Part shown: piece by piece, positions 43,961 to 53,292 of the stretch | How the letters are laid out: every line of letters begins with the position of its first letter | How positions within the stretch are numbered: the stretch's first letter is position 1 | DNA from: Lentilactobacillus parafarraginis DSM 18390 = JCM 14109 | GTDB lineage: Bacteria; Bacillota; Bacilli; Lactobacillales; Lactobacillaceae | Reading direction: 5' to 3' | Length of the DNA: 64,000 nt | Assembly: GCF_001435895.1 (NCBI RefSeq) | Contig: NZ_AZFZ01000010.1 | Span: forward strand, 1 to 64,000 | Position numbers and translations under genes: made by a program | Notes under the pieces: model-generated | Seen by the model: the letters and a program-made list of their open reading frames with translations, nothing else | Database searches by the model: none | Told to the model about the DNA's origin: nothing

Positions 43961-44956
43961 TTACTTGCTGGATTCGCGTTTGATAAATCGATTACCCACA
44001 ATTACCTTTTCAGGGGTGTGATAATCAGCATCGTCATCATCACCGGCGTCAATCATCGAAACGGCAACCTCGCCCATCTTCCCGGTATTCACCTTGATTG
44101 AACTGAGCGCCGGAATCACATATTTCGCCACCGCGGTGTCGTTAAAGCTGACCAAGCTGACGTCTTCAGGCACCCTGACGTGATTTTGATTAAGGGCCTT
44201 CAAAGCGCCAACGGCCATGGCATCATTGGCGACGTACAGGGCATTCGGAAAGTCCTTACGATCGGCATTTAGCGCGTTATTGATCAAATCAAATGCCGAC
44301 TGCATGGTGAAATCACCAACGTAGACGTTCGACGGATCGTACAACGAATGGCTTTCGAGGTAGTCCTTAAAAATGTCAAACCGAGGATCACTAATTTCTA
44401 ATTGGTGGTCACTGGAGTATTCGACCCCGGAAAGCATGCCGATCCGCGTTAAGCCTTGGTCAATGAAGTACTGTAACACCGTTTCAGTTGCGTTATCAAA
44501 GTCGGTCACAACACAGTCATAGCCCTTGGCCAGCGTGTCAAAATCTACGAACACGACGTTTGGAGTCACCTTGAGCATGCTCTTAATCTGAGCGTCACTG
44601 AATTTACCGATGGCAATGATCGCCCGGACATCCTTAATTTTTGCCAGCGAATCGTTGGCAAAGAACCGGTGCACCTTATAGTGCAGCCGTTCAGCCCGTT
44701 TTTCGGCCCCCATTCGAATGGATAGGTAATAAAGGTCATCGAGTTCCTGCTTCTCGGTATACCATTGCACAATCGCAATGGTATCCTTGGCGTTGCCGGC
44801 CTTTTTCTTCTTCGTGTAGGCCATATCTTCAGCAACCCGAAAAATTTTCTTACGGGTTGTGTCACTGACCGAAAGTGTTTTATCGTAATTAAGTACTCGT
44901 GAAACGGTCGTAATTGAAACGCCCGCTTTTTTAGCAATGTCTTTAATCGTTGCCAA
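43961..44956 (-). CDS. LacI/GalR-family transcriptional regulator
   Basis: A 331-residue LacI-family repressor: N-terminal helix-turn-helix TIKDIAKKAGVSITTVSRVL, the hinge segment, and a periplasmic-binding-like effector domain (ISFND-type motif VSLVSFNDTAVAKYVIPALSS). The pattern (AEKRAERLHYKV) is like EbgR/GalR proteins that sense galactosides. The start is the TTG at 44956 because GAGGGGTG lies just upstream; the GTG at 44965 overlaps that Shine-Dalgarno. It is divergent from phosphoglucomutase, and CGTT-centred dyads in the shared promoter are its probable targets. Confidence 0.88.
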   Translation of the reverse strand: MATIKDIAKKAGVSITTVSRVLNYDKTLSVSDTTRKKIFRVAEDMAYTKKKKAGNAKDTIAIVQWYTEKQELDDLYYLSIRMGAEKRAERLHYKVHRFFANDSLAKIKDVRAIIAIGKFSDAQIKSMLKVTPNVVFVDFDTLAKGYDCVVTDFDNATETVLQYFIDQGLTRIGMLSGVEYSSDHQLEISDPRFDIFKDYLESHSLYDPSNVYVGDFTMQSAFDLINNALNADRKDFPNALYVANDAMAVGALKALNQNHVRVPEDVSLVSFNDTAVAKYVIPALSSIKVNTGKMGEVAVSMIDAGDDDDADYHTPEKVIVGNRFIKRESSK

Positions 44957-45062
44957 GACATTCACCCCTCGTTTCTTTGAAATTAAGTTTTGAATCGTTC
45001 AATATAATTTACTAAAATAAATATATTTTGTTTTACCTAATAAGTCAAGGACCGTGCGAAAT

Positions 45063-45117
45063 ATAAACGTTTATCGGTAGTAAAAACGTTGACGAAATGC
45101 ACGTAAATTTCTATAAT
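45063..45117 (+). promoter_or_regulatory. pgcA promoter with LacI-type dyads
   Basis: Promoter TTGACG (45089-45094), 17 bases, TATAAT (45112-45117). A perfect 12-bp palindrome ATAAACGTTTAT sits at 45063-45074 and a related AAAACGTT half-site (45083-45090) overlaps the -35. CG-centred dyads of this kind suit LacI-family regulators, including CcpA. Confidence 0.7.
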
Positions 45118-45148
45118 GAAGCTGGACAAATAAAAGGAGGTTCATCTC

Positions 45149-46894
45149 GTGAACGACAATATTGAACACGCTTACCAAGAATGGGCAAAGCAGCCCAACC
45201 TACCAGAAAACATTGTGCTTGACCTTGAAAAGTTGAATCAAGATGATGATCAGAAAACCGATGCGTTTGGCACCAATTTATCATTCGGAACTGCCGGCAT
45301 GCGCGGCGTTATGGGTGCGGGAACCAACCGCATGAACATTTATACGGTTCGCCAAGCCGCTGAGGGCCTGGCCTCATTTATGGATACCCTGGATGAGAAG
45401 ACCCGCCAGCGAGGCGTCGCCATTAGTTTTGATTCCCGTTATCATTCAAAGGAATTCGCCCATGAATCCGCCAAAGTATTGGGATATCATCACATTCCAA
45501 CCTTCGTCTTTGACGACATTCGGCCAACGCCAGAATTATCATTTGCCGTTCGGCACCTTCACACCTATGCCGGGATTATGATTACCGCCAGCCACAATCC
45601 TAAGCAGTACAACGGCTTTAAGATTTATGGTGAAGATGGGGGTCAAATGCCGCCGAAGGAATCGGATCTTATTACTTCCTATATTAGAAAGCATAGTGAT
45701 CTGTTTGCCATTAAAGTAACTCCTGAGCAGGAACTTCGTGAAGCAAAATTGATGTCATTAATTGGTGAAGACGTCGATATCGATTACCTCGCCAACGTCA
45801 AAACGGTTAACGTTGATCATGATTTAATTAATACGGTCGGCAAGGATATGAAATTTGTCTACTCGCCACTTCACGGGACTGGGAAAGTAATCGCGCGCCG
45901 GGCCCTGGAAGAAGCCGGTTTTAATAACTACGTTGTTGTGCCGGAACAAACCATTGCCGATCCCGAATTTCCAACGACGCCGTTTCCAAACCCGGAATTC
46001 CCACAAGCCTTTGATTTGGCAACCAAATTAGGCAAAAAGATTTCCGCTGACGTTCTGATTGCCAGTGATCCGGACGCCGATCGATTAGGGGCCGCCGTTC
46101 GCCAACCTGATGGCAATTATCAGCTCCTAAGCGGTAACCAAATCGCAAGCGTATTACTCAATTATATCCTATCTGCCAAGAAAAAGGCGGGTTCCCTCCC
46201 AGATAATGGCACAATTGTCAAATCAATCGTTTCGACTGACTTGGCCGTTAAAATTGCTGCCGATTACGGGGTCGCTACCAATAACGTGCTCACCGGCTTC
46301 AAGTTCATCGCTGAAGCCATTCACCATTACGAAACCAAGCACGACCACACCTTCCTATTTGGCTTTGAGGAAAGTTTCGGCTACCTGATCAAGCCGTTTG
46401 TTCGGGATAAGGATGCGATTCAAACCGTTCTGTTGCTGGCTGAAGTGGCTGCTTACTATAAGAGTCAGGGTAAGACGCTGTACGATGGCGTTCAAGAGAT
46501 GTTCAAGAAGTACGGCTACTACGCCGAGAAGACCATTGCCAAAGAATTTGACGGCCTTAACGGCAAGGACAAGATGGCCCATATCATGAGCGAACTGCGT
46601 GACAACCCACTAACCGAACTTAATGGGCACAAAGTTTTGAGCCACGCGGATTACAGCACATCCGTTCTAACTGACAAGGACGGCAAGACCGAACCAATTG
46701 ATTTGCCAAAATCCAACGTGTTGAAGTACTGGCTGGATGACGAAACCTGGGTCGCCGTTCGCCCTTCAGGAACCGAGCCTAAAGTAAAGTTCTATTTGGA
46801 AGTGGTCGACAAGGACCAGGCTTCAGTCGATGCCAAACTCAAGCAGTACGTTGATCAGTTAGACCAAGTGATTACCAAATTAATCAACAATTAG
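45149..46894 (+). CDS. pgcA: alpha-phosphoglucomutase / phospho-sugar mutase
   Basis: A 581-residue member of the phosphohexomutase family, interconverting glucose-1-P and glucose-6-P for sugar catabolism and cell-wall precursors. Motifs in order: FGTAGMRG near the start, the phosphoserine loop TASHNPKQYNG, the Mg2+ loop ASDPDADRLG, the sugar-binding GFEESFGYL, and the phosphate-binding RPSGTEPKVKFY. Start is GTG with AGGAGG upstream. Divergent from the LacI regulator. Confidence 0.95.
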   Translation: MNDNIEHAYQEWAKQPNLPENIVLDLEKLNQDDDQKTDAFGTNLSFGTAGMRGVMGAGTNRMNIYTVRQAAEGLASFMDTLDEKTRQRGVAISFDSRYHSKEFAHESAKVLGYHHIPTFVFDDIRPTPELSFAVRHLHTYAGIMITASHNPKQYNGFKIYGEDGGQMPPKESDLITSYIRKHSDLFAIKVTPEQELREAKLMSLIGEDVDIDYLANVKTVNVDHDLINTVGKDMKFVYSPLHGTGKVIARRALEEAGFNNYVVVPEQTIADPEFPTTPFPNPEFPQAFDLATKLGKKISADVLIASDPDADRLGAAVRQPDGNYQLLSGNQIASVLLNYILSAKKKAGSLPDNGTIVKSIVSTDLAVKIAADYGVATNNVLTGFKFIAEAIHHYETKHDHTFLFGFEESFGYLIKPFVRDKDAIQTVLLLAEVAAYYKSQGKTLYDGVQEMFKKYGYYAEKTIAKEFDGLNGKDKMAHIMSELRDNPLTELNGHKVLSHADYSTSVLTDKDGKTEPIDLPKSNVLKYWLDDETWVAVRPSGTEPKVKFYLEVVDKDQASVDAKLKQYVDQLDQVITKLINN

Positions 46895-46924
46895 TTTTAA
46901 ACAGGAACGTCATTAATCAAATTG

Positions 46925-46972
46925 AGGTGTGTTCAACACGATCGTCGTGTTTGGGCACGCTTTTTTAGTCCC
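46925..46972 (+). terminator. terminator of pgcA
   Basis: AACACGA/TCGTGTT inner stem with outer GTG/CAC pairing, followed by CGCTTTTTTAG. Confidence 0.8.
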
Positions 46973-47118
46973 CAAATTGACTTTCTCAGTGAACATCCTT
47001 GAATCATGAATTCCAGTAATTATCACATTAAATCCATGACATCCATTTATTTTCAGGGTAGACTGGTAGGGAAACCTAATCAATCGAACAACACAGAATA
47101 ACACAATGGGGGCTTAAA

Positions 47119-47982
47119 ATGAAAACCGCAGTCATCACCGATAGTGCCAGCTACTTGGATCCAAAGGTAGCCGCTCAATACAAGATTAAGGTATTACCCA
47201 TTACCATTATATTTGGGACCACCCAGTATCGCGACGGTGTTGACATCACGTCCCGTGAATTTTTAGAAAAACTGGCAGCTGCCGATCAACTGCCAACAAC
47301 CGCTCAAGTGACCATGCAGCAGATGCAGACCGCCTTTGACGAGCTCAGTGCTGCCGGCTATGATGAAGTCATTTGCGTCAACCTGTCATCAGGAATCACC
47401 AGCTTCTATGAAAATTTGGTGGCCTATAGTCGCACGGTGACCAACATCAAGGTGTACCCGTTTGATTCTAAAATCGCCAGTGCTGGGGAAGCCGACTTGG
47501 CTTTGCTGGCGGGATCCATGGCGTTGGAAGGTGAAAATGCCAAGACCATTATGCCCCGCCTGGTAGAACTCAGAGATTCCATCAACGTTTGTCTCGTCGT
47601 TGACAGTTTAGATCACCTATTACGAACCGGCCGCATCTCAAGCACCTCGGCATTTGTCGGCAATCTCTTGAAAATTAAGCCAATGTTGACTTTCGATGAT
47701 GCCGGCAAGATTGTCCCGCTGGAAAAGGCGCGGACTATGAAGCAGGCGCTCGCCAAGATTCTGGATCGCATCGACCAGACAGTGACCGATTCCGATTCGC
47801 AAATGCGGGTTTCAATCGTCAACGCCGATAATCCTAAAGTTAGTCACGAATGGGTCGCGGCGATTAAAGCCCGGTTCCCCAATGTCGCCGTCAGCACTTA
47901 CGAAATCAGCCCCGCAATTACGGTCCATACCGGTGAAAAGGCAATGGGCGTTGTGTGGGACAAGGACTGGGAAGCCCTTTAA
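47119..47982 (+). CDS. DegV-family fatty-acid-binding protein
   Basis: A 287-residue DegV/FakB protein with the canonical start AVITDSASYLDP, the CVNLSSGITSFYENLV region, DSLDHLLRTGRISSTSA and the C-terminal SPAITVHTGEKAMGVVWDKDW. It binds a fatty acid for phosphorylation by FakA, in phospholipid synthesis. The second family member in the window and the more typical. Shine-Dalgarno GGGGG-type sequence precedes the ATG. Confidence 0.92.
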   Translation: MKTAVITDSASYLDPKVAAQYKIKVLPITIIFGTTQYRDGVDITSREFLEKLAAADQLPTTAQVTMQQMQTAFDELSAAGYDEVICVNLSSGITSFYENLVAYSRTVTNIKVYPFDSKIASAGEADLALLAGSMALEGENAKTIMPRLVELRDSINVCLVVDSLDHLLRTGRISSTSAFVGNLLKIKPMLTFDDAGKIVPLEKARTMKQALAKILDRIDQTVTDSDSQMRVSIVNADNPKVSHEWVAAIKARFPNVAVSTYEISPAITVHTGEKAMGVVWDKDWEAL

Positions 47983-48002
47983 CAATTCCAATAAATCAAG
48001 AT

Positions 48003-48041
48003 TTTTAGGCCGGGACAAAGCACAAATTGTCACCGGCCTAA
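48003..48041. other. stem-loop without U tract
   Basis: TTAGGCCGG pairs with CCGGCCTAA, with extra GACAA/TTGTC pairing inside. It lies between degV and the DHA2 transporter and is not followed by a T run on either strand. It could be a weak terminator, an RNA-processing site or a regulatory site. Confidence 0.5.
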
Positions 48042-48077
48042 CTGTTGCCATAAAATAAGTCCAATGGAGTGATTAAC

Positions 48078-49481
48078 TTGACTGAAAAAATCAGCCGCCG
48101 CACCCTGCTTTCCTTACTTGCAGCGGCCCTACTATCATTTACCGGTATTCTAACCGAAACTTCAATGAACGTAACCTTTCCGGAACTCACGCGCCTGTTT
48201 GGGGTGACGCTGGATACCGTTCAGTGGCTGACAACCGGTTACCTGCTAATGGTCACGATTGTCATGGCGACCACGGCCTTCTTACTAAAAAAATTTCCAT
48301 CGCGTAATCTTTTTATTTTTGCGGCATCCGCATTCATGCTCGGGGACTTGCTCTGTGCCACGGCCCCCAACTTCTCATTACTATTAGGCGGCCGAATTAT
48401 TCAGGCGATGTCGACCGGGCTGTCAACGCCACTCATGTTTCACATTATCTTCACGCAAATTCCGAAAGGGCGAATTGGTTCGATGACCGGGCTCGCCGGG
48501 ATGGTTATTTCTTTGGCACCGGCACTGGGGCCGACTTACGGCGGCGTGATTTCATCGATCGCTTCTTGGCGGCTAATCTTTTGGTTAGTCCTGCCGATCG
48601 TTCTGATTGCGTTGTTTTTGGGAGCCCGCTATATCAATATTGCCCCGCTTGGAATTAAGGAATCGTTTGATTTTATCAGCCTGCTATATCTGGCCGGCAC
48701 TTTGACAGCGTTCGTTTACACCGTCAGTAAAGCCGCCTCATTCAAACTGACGAGCCCACAATTTTTGATTCCCTTAATTCTTGGCGTTGTCCTGTTGATC
48801 CTCTTCATCATTACCAACAGCCACGGGACCAACGGATTGCTTGATCTCAGCATTTTGGAACAGGCAACCACCTCACTTTCAGCATTTACCTATTTCAGCC
48901 TGCAGTTTATCAACATCGGAATCTCGTTTGTCATTCCGGTTTACTGCCAATACGTGCTCCACACCTCGGCAATGGTTGCCGGATTGACCCTGCTCCCCGG
49001 TTCACTCCTCGGTGCTTTAGTATCGCCATTTGCCGGGAGTATCGCCGATGCCAAGGGCTACGGGATGCCAATCAAAATTGGGTTGGTATCTCTCACCCTT
49101 GGTGGGCTAATCTTTGTTCTGGCGCAGCCTTGGTTGTCCGCTTTGATCATCACGATCGGGTTCTGTGTCCTGCGGTTTGGCTTTAACATGGGCTTTTCAA
49201 ATTCAATTTCAAATGCAACCCTGAACGTTGCCCGCGAAAACACTGCCGACGCCAACTCATTTTTTAACACGCTTCAGCAGTTTGCCGGATCCATCGGCGT
49301 TGGCATCATGGCCGCGATTATGGCATCCAGCCAAAATCGCTCCGGTGGGACGTTTGTAACCCGTTCGTATACTGGCGGCCGCTATGATTATCTGTTTGTC
49401 ACAATCTTGGCGGTTTTGGCACTGGTTGCCGCAATCATTAATTTTCGAATTCAAAAGCACCAGACCCCACTGAACCGCTAA
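48078..49481 (+). CDS. MFS transporter, DHA2 (EmrB/QacA) type
   Basis: A 467-residue multidrug-exporter-like protein with predicted 12-14 helices: ETSMNVTFPELTRLFGV (start of helix 1 and motif D1), GRIIQAMSTGLSTPLMF (motif B region) and the motif C-like GMVISLAPALGPTYGG. It probably exports drugs or metabolites by proton antiport. Intact, unlike the DHA2 gene at 8.7-10.4 kb. GGAGTG is the Shine-Dalgarno for the TTG at 48078, not a GTG start. Confidence 0.9.
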   Translation: MTEKISRRTLLSLLAAALLSFTGILTETSMNVTFPELTRLFGVTLDTVQWLTTGYLLMVTIVMATTAFLLKKFPSRNLFIFAASAFMLGDLLCATAPNFSLLLGGRIIQAMSTGLSTPLMFHIIFTQIPKGRIGSMTGLAGMVISLAPALGPTYGGVISSIASWRLIFWLVLPIVLIALFLGARYINIAPLGIKESFDFISLLYLAGTLTAFVYTVSKAASFKLTSPQFLIPLILGVVLLILFIITNSHGTNGLLDLSILEQATTSLSAFTYFSLQFINIGISFVIPVYCQYVLHTSAMVAGLTLLPGSLLGALVSPFAGSIADAKGYGMPIKIGLVSLTLGGLIFVLAQPWLSALIITIGFCVLRFGFNMGFSNSISNATLNVARENTADANSFFNTLQQFAGSIGVGIMAAIMASSQNRSGGTFVTRSYTGGRYDYLFVTILAVLALVAAIINFRIQKHQTPLNR

Positions 49482-49518
49482 CCCCTCATCTTCAGTTACG
49501 TATCAATCTGCATAGGAA

Positions 49519-49575
49519 AAGACGCCTCATCGATGAACCCAATTAGTTGGGAATCATGAATGAAGCGTCTTTTCT
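49519..49575. terminator. bidirectional terminator
   Basis: AAAAGACGCCTCAT and GAAGCGTCTTTTC pair around a large imperfect loop, between the DHA2 gene and the convergent ABC-F gene. Confidence 0.82.
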
Positions 49576-49620
49576 TGTTGACCAGCCGACCACCGCTATT
49601 CTGATAACCGGTAAGCCAGA

Positions 49621-51246
49621 TTAATCATATAAGTCAGCCAATTTTTTCTGAACATCCGGATGATTAATGAACTCATCATAAGTCGTGTCGGCCTTATCGA
49701 TGATTCCGTTACTGGAAACTTCAATCACGTGGTTAGCAATTGTTTGGATAAATTCATGGTCGTGGGAGGTGAACAAAATCGATCCGGGAAAACCAACCAG
49801 GCCCTCATTTAGAGACGTAATCGACTCCAAATCCAAGTGATTGGTCGGATCATCCAGCAGCAACGTATTCCCCTTTTCCAGCATCATTTTGGACAGCATG
49901 CAGCGAACCTTCTCGCCTCCGGATAACACCTTAACCTTCTTATCAACGTCATCCCCGGAGAATAACATTCTCCCGAGAAATTGACGAAGAAAAGCATCGT
50001 CATCGCTACCCTTTGGCGCGTATTGCCGCAGCCAGTCAATAATCCGCAGGTCGTTGTTATTGAATTCGGCCGCGAAATCTTTCGGAATCGACGATAATTC
50101 AACGGTTTGTCCCCAAGTCACTTCGCCGGCATCCGGTTTAACCGCTCCCGCTAAAATCTGCATCAGCGTGGTTGTGACCAAGTCATTGCGGCTGACAAAG
50201 GCCGTTTTATCACCTGGGCGCAGCGTAAAGGTCACGTTATCCAAAATTTGAACCCCGTCAATTGCCTTGGATACTTTATCAACCCGTAACAAATCATTGC
50301 CTAATGACCGTTGTTCTTCAAACTTAATGAACGGGTACTTTCGCGATGACGGCTTGATGTCTTCCAGCGAAATTTTATCCAACTGTTTCTTTCGCGAAGT
50401 TGCCTGTTTAGACTTCGACGCGTTAGCGCTAAACCGGGCAACGAATTCTTGAAGTTCCTTGATCTTGTCGGCCTTCTTGGCGTTAGAATCAGCGCGCATC
50501 TTGGCCGCTAACTGACTGGATTGCAGCCAAAAGTCATAGTTCCCAACATACATGCGAATCTCACCAAAATCAACGTCACACATTTGGGTACACGTTTGGT
50601 TCAGGAAATGCCGGTCATGGGAAACGATAATTGTGATTTTCGAATAGTCCGCTAAGAAGTTTTCCAGCCATTCGATCGTGTAAACGTCAAGCCCGTTGGT
50701 GGGCTCATCCAACAACAGAATGTCCGGATCGCCAAATAACGCGCGAGCCAGCAGTACCTTGACCTTCTGGCCCTCAGTCAATTCACTCATCAGCTGCTCG
50801 TGAAGATCTTCTGGAATTTCCAATGACTGAAGCAGCTGGGAGGCATCAGCTTCCGCATTCCAACCGTCCATTTCGGCGAATTCAGCTTCCAAATTTGCAG
50901 CCTTTATGCCATCTTCATCCGAAAAATCCGCTTTGGCGTATAGGGCATCCTTTTCCTTCATGACATCGTACAGGTGTTGGTAGCCCTGAATGACGGTTTC
51001 CATCACTGTTTGATCCTCAAAGCCGTAATGGTCCTGGCTCAAGCTGGAAATCCGTTCGTTCTTATCAACGTGAACCTCCCCAGTTGTCGGCGTCAGCTTC
51101 CCCTCTAATAATTTTAAGAAGGTTGATTTTCCGGCACCGTTTGCGCCGATCACACCATAACAGTTCCCCGGTGTGAACTTAAGATTGACGTTGTCATAAA
51201 GTTTTTTCCCTGAGATTTGTAATCCCATGTCTGAAATTGTAATCAT
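49621..51246 (-). CDS. ABC-F family ATPase, YkpA/YbiT-like
   Basis: A 541-residue cytosolic protein with two ABC domains. First: Walker A GANGAGKS and the signature LTEGQ, with Walker B LLLDEPTNGLD. Second: LSGGEKVRCML and NTLLLDDPTNHLDLES. ABC-F proteins act on the ribosome, changing translation elongation or protecting from antibiotics. The pattern follows YkpA/YbiT, a housekeeping type, not an antibiotic-resistance subfamily. The first signature is degenerate, as is common in this branch. GAGGGA precedes the ATG at 51246; the frame is open further upstream without Shine-Dalgarno. The histidine phosphatase gene lies upstream on the same strand. Confidence 0.9.
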   Translation of the reverse strand: MITISDMGLQISGKKLYDNVNLKFTPGNCYGVIGANGAGKSTFLKLLEGKLTPTTGEVHVDKNERISSLSQDHYGFEDQTVMETVIQGYQHLYDVMKEKDALYAKADFSDEDGIKAANLEAEFAEMDGWNAEADASQLLQSLEIPEDLHEQLMSELTEGQKVKVLLARALFGDPDILLLDEPTNGLDVYTIEWLENFLADYSKITIIVSHDRHFLNQTCTQMCDVDFGEIRMYVGNYDFWLQSSQLAAKMRADSNAKKADKIKELQEFVARFSANASKSKQATSRKKQLDKISLEDIKPSSRKYPFIKFEEQRSLGNDLLRVDKVSKAIDGVQILDNVTFTLRPGDKTAFVSRNDLVTTTLMQILAGAVKPDAGEVTWGQTVELSSIPKDFAAEFNNNDLRIIDWLRQYAPKGSDDDAFLRQFLGRMLFSGDDVDKKVKVLSGGEKVRCMLSKMMLEKGNTLLLDDPTNHLDLESITSLNEGLVGFPGSILFTSHDHEFIQTIANHVIEVSSNGIIDKADTTYDEFINHPDVQKKLADLYD

Positions 51247-51413
51247 TAAATAATGTCCCTCGCGTTTCTTTACTCTAAAAATGGCCAGGGCAAACTGTGT
51301 CCTGACCAACATGTCTATTCGATTTAATTTATCATAATTCGAGGTGATTAGCAATAGTGCTGCCGAAATAACGCCCCTATTAAAAACAACCACGGTAATT
51401 CAAGACTGATTCA

Positions 51414-52079
51414 TTACTCAATCACGCGATCCAAATCATTTGCCCAATCAACCGTCACATCATCATCGGTGATCGTTAATTTTGTAATCGCCCCGTTGGC
51501 AATCGGCACGCCGGTATCTAAATCAGGGGCGAACCGGTCAACAATCGACCGAATCGTCATACCATGAGAAACAATCAGCACAACCTGACCATCCTGCGTA
51601 TTTTGGCGAACCTTGTCAAACCCAATGTTCAAACGTTCCCAGAACATCGCGTTGTTTTCTGCGTTGTTATAAAGATCGGCGCGGTGAATCAAGTCTCTGG
51701 CACGTTCAAGGCCGAAGTCTTTTAAAACTTCCTTTTCAGACGTCTTCTGCACCTGGGCCCCAACAAATTGCCACATTTGGTTAAGATCATTACCTTCGAA
51801 ATACCCGTGGAACTGTTCACGCCATTCCGGATATTGATAACTGACAATGTTCATATTATGGGGGTTGGCTCGTAAAATAATTCGCGCGGTATCAATTGCC
51901 CGCCCGGAATCGCTTGAAAAAGCAGCGTTAAAGTTAATGTTTTTCAACCGCTCACCAGCGTTTTTGGCATCCGAAATGCCCTTTTCAGTAAGTGGTGAAT
52001 CAATCCATCCCTGAACCTTATTATATAAGTTCATGTAGGTTTGTCCGTGACGGACAAGATATGCAGTGACTTTTTTCAC
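51414..52079 (-). CDS. histidine phosphatase (phosphoglycerate-mutase-like)
   Basis: A 221-residue histidine acid phosphatase superfamily protein. The phosphohistidine motif is TAYLVRHGQTYMN with the catalytic His in RHG; the second His is in LIVSHGMTIRS. The long insertion with WREQFHGYFEGND is typical of the superfamily's sugar- or phospholipid-phosphatase members; the substrate is unknown. The start is the GTG at 52079: GGAG in the preceding ATG at 52094 acts as its Shine-Dalgarno. Confidence 0.88.
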   Translation of the reverse strand: MKKVTAYLVRHGQTYMNLYNKVQGWIDSPLTEKGISDAKNAGERLKNINFNAAFSSDSGRAIDTARIILRANPHNMNIVSYQYPEWREQFHGYFEGNDLNQMWQFVGAQVQKTSEKEVLKDFGLERARDLIHRADLYNNAENNAMFWERLNIGFDKVRQNTQDGQVVLIVSHGMTIRSIVDRFAPDLDTGVPIANGAITKLTITDDDVTVDWANDLDRVIE

Positions 52080-52308
52080 AAAAACCAGCTCCATTCATGT
52101 TTATTGAACAATTTCTACCCTTAGTATAGCGAATTAGTGACTAACATTCACTTAAAGCCACTAATTTTCACTCGAGTTAGCCGCTTTAAGGGCCAAACCA
52201 TTAATACATACAACTAAAATCAGCCAATTAATTAACTGAATTTGTTATAATTATACCATAAAGTGTCATTGCTCTTTCAAACTACAAACAGAAAGTTGGT
52301 GGCCCGCC

Positions 52309-53127
52309 ATGACCTTTCTTCTGAGCCTGCCCTCATGGCAGCAGGCCCTCCTTGCCACACTTTTCACCTGGGGCGTCACGGCCCTCGGGTCGGCGCTGGT
52401 ATTCGGTTTCAAAACCATCCGCAGTCACGCTTTGGCCATGATGTACGGATTTGCCGCTGGTGTCATGATCGCCGCATCCTTCTGGTCCCTGCTGGATCCG
52501 GCCATCAGTTTAGCCGCCAAGCTCGATAAGACCCCCTGGTTAGTGGTTGCGATTGGGTTTGGATTAGGCGGTCTCTTCCTCTACGCTGCCGACAAGCTCA
52601 TTGCCGTACTTGTTCTCAATCGCAGCCAGGACCAGCAGCCGCCCCGCCAAGTCAAACAAGCAATTCTGCTGGTCTTTTCAATCACTTTGCATAACATTCC
52701 CGAAGGATTAGCCGTTGGGGTCGCCTTTGGTGCGATCGGGGCCGCTGGAAATACGGAACATGCCGCAATGGTCCTGGCAGCGATGACGGTCGCAATTGGA
52801 ATTGGCCTCCAAAACTTTCCGGAAGGCGCGGCCGTCTCAATTCCGCTTCGGCAAAATGGGATGAGTCGCTTGCGAGCCTTCATGTATGGTCAGGCAAGCG
52901 GAATCGTCGAACCATTTGCGGGTGTTCTGGGCGCCCTCTTAGTCTCCTCGGTGAACACTATTTTACCCTATGCCCTCTCATTTGCCGCCGGCGCCATGAT
53001 CTACGTCGCTTGTAAAGAATTAATTCCCGAAGCCCACGCCAGGACCAGGGCAGAGTCCCACTGGGCGATATTTGGTATCATGAGCGGCTTTATGCTGATG
53101 ATGGTACTGGATGTGGCGTTGGGGTAA
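52309..53127 (+). CDS. ZIP-family metal transporter, GufA-like
   Basis: A 272-residue membrane protein with eight predicted helices. The ZIP metal sites in helices 4 and 5 are intact: HNIPEGLAVGV and QNFPEGAAVSIP. GufA-type ZIPs carry zinc and other divalent cations into the cytosol. The upstream open frame from 52263 is out of frame and not real. The Shine-Dalgarno is weak (GGTGG). A stem-loop follows. Confidence 0.9.
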   Translation: MTFLLSLPSWQQALLATLFTWGVTALGSALVFGFKTIRSHALAMMYGFAAGVMIAASFWSLLDPAISLAAKLDKTPWLVVAIGFGLGGLFLYAADKLIAVLVLNRSQDQQPPRQVKQAILLVFSITLHNIPEGLAVGVAFGAIGAAGNTEHAAMVLAAMTVAIGIGLQNFPEGAAVSIPLRQNGMSRLRAFMYGQASGIVEPFAGVLGALLVSSVNTILPYALSFAAGAMIYVACKELIPEAHARTRAESHWAIFGIMSGFMLMMVLDVALG

Positions 53128-53160
53128 GAAGTAACATTCTGCCACACTGCTTCTTGTTAC

Positions 53161-53204
53161 AGAGAACGCCGGCCATTCACAATCACGATTGGCCGGCTTT
53201 CTCT
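53161..53204. terminator. stem-loop after the ZIP gene
   Basis: AGAGAACGCCGGCCA pairs with TGGCCGGCTTTCTCT around a 14-base loop. There is no clear T run after the stem, so termination may be inefficient. Confidence 0.6.
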
Positions 53205-53292
53205 ATGAAAAACACGCTGTCGATGGTTGTCCCCACGCATTATTAAGCGGGTTATGGTTATCCCGATCAACGATTTTAAACAAACGCAACTG

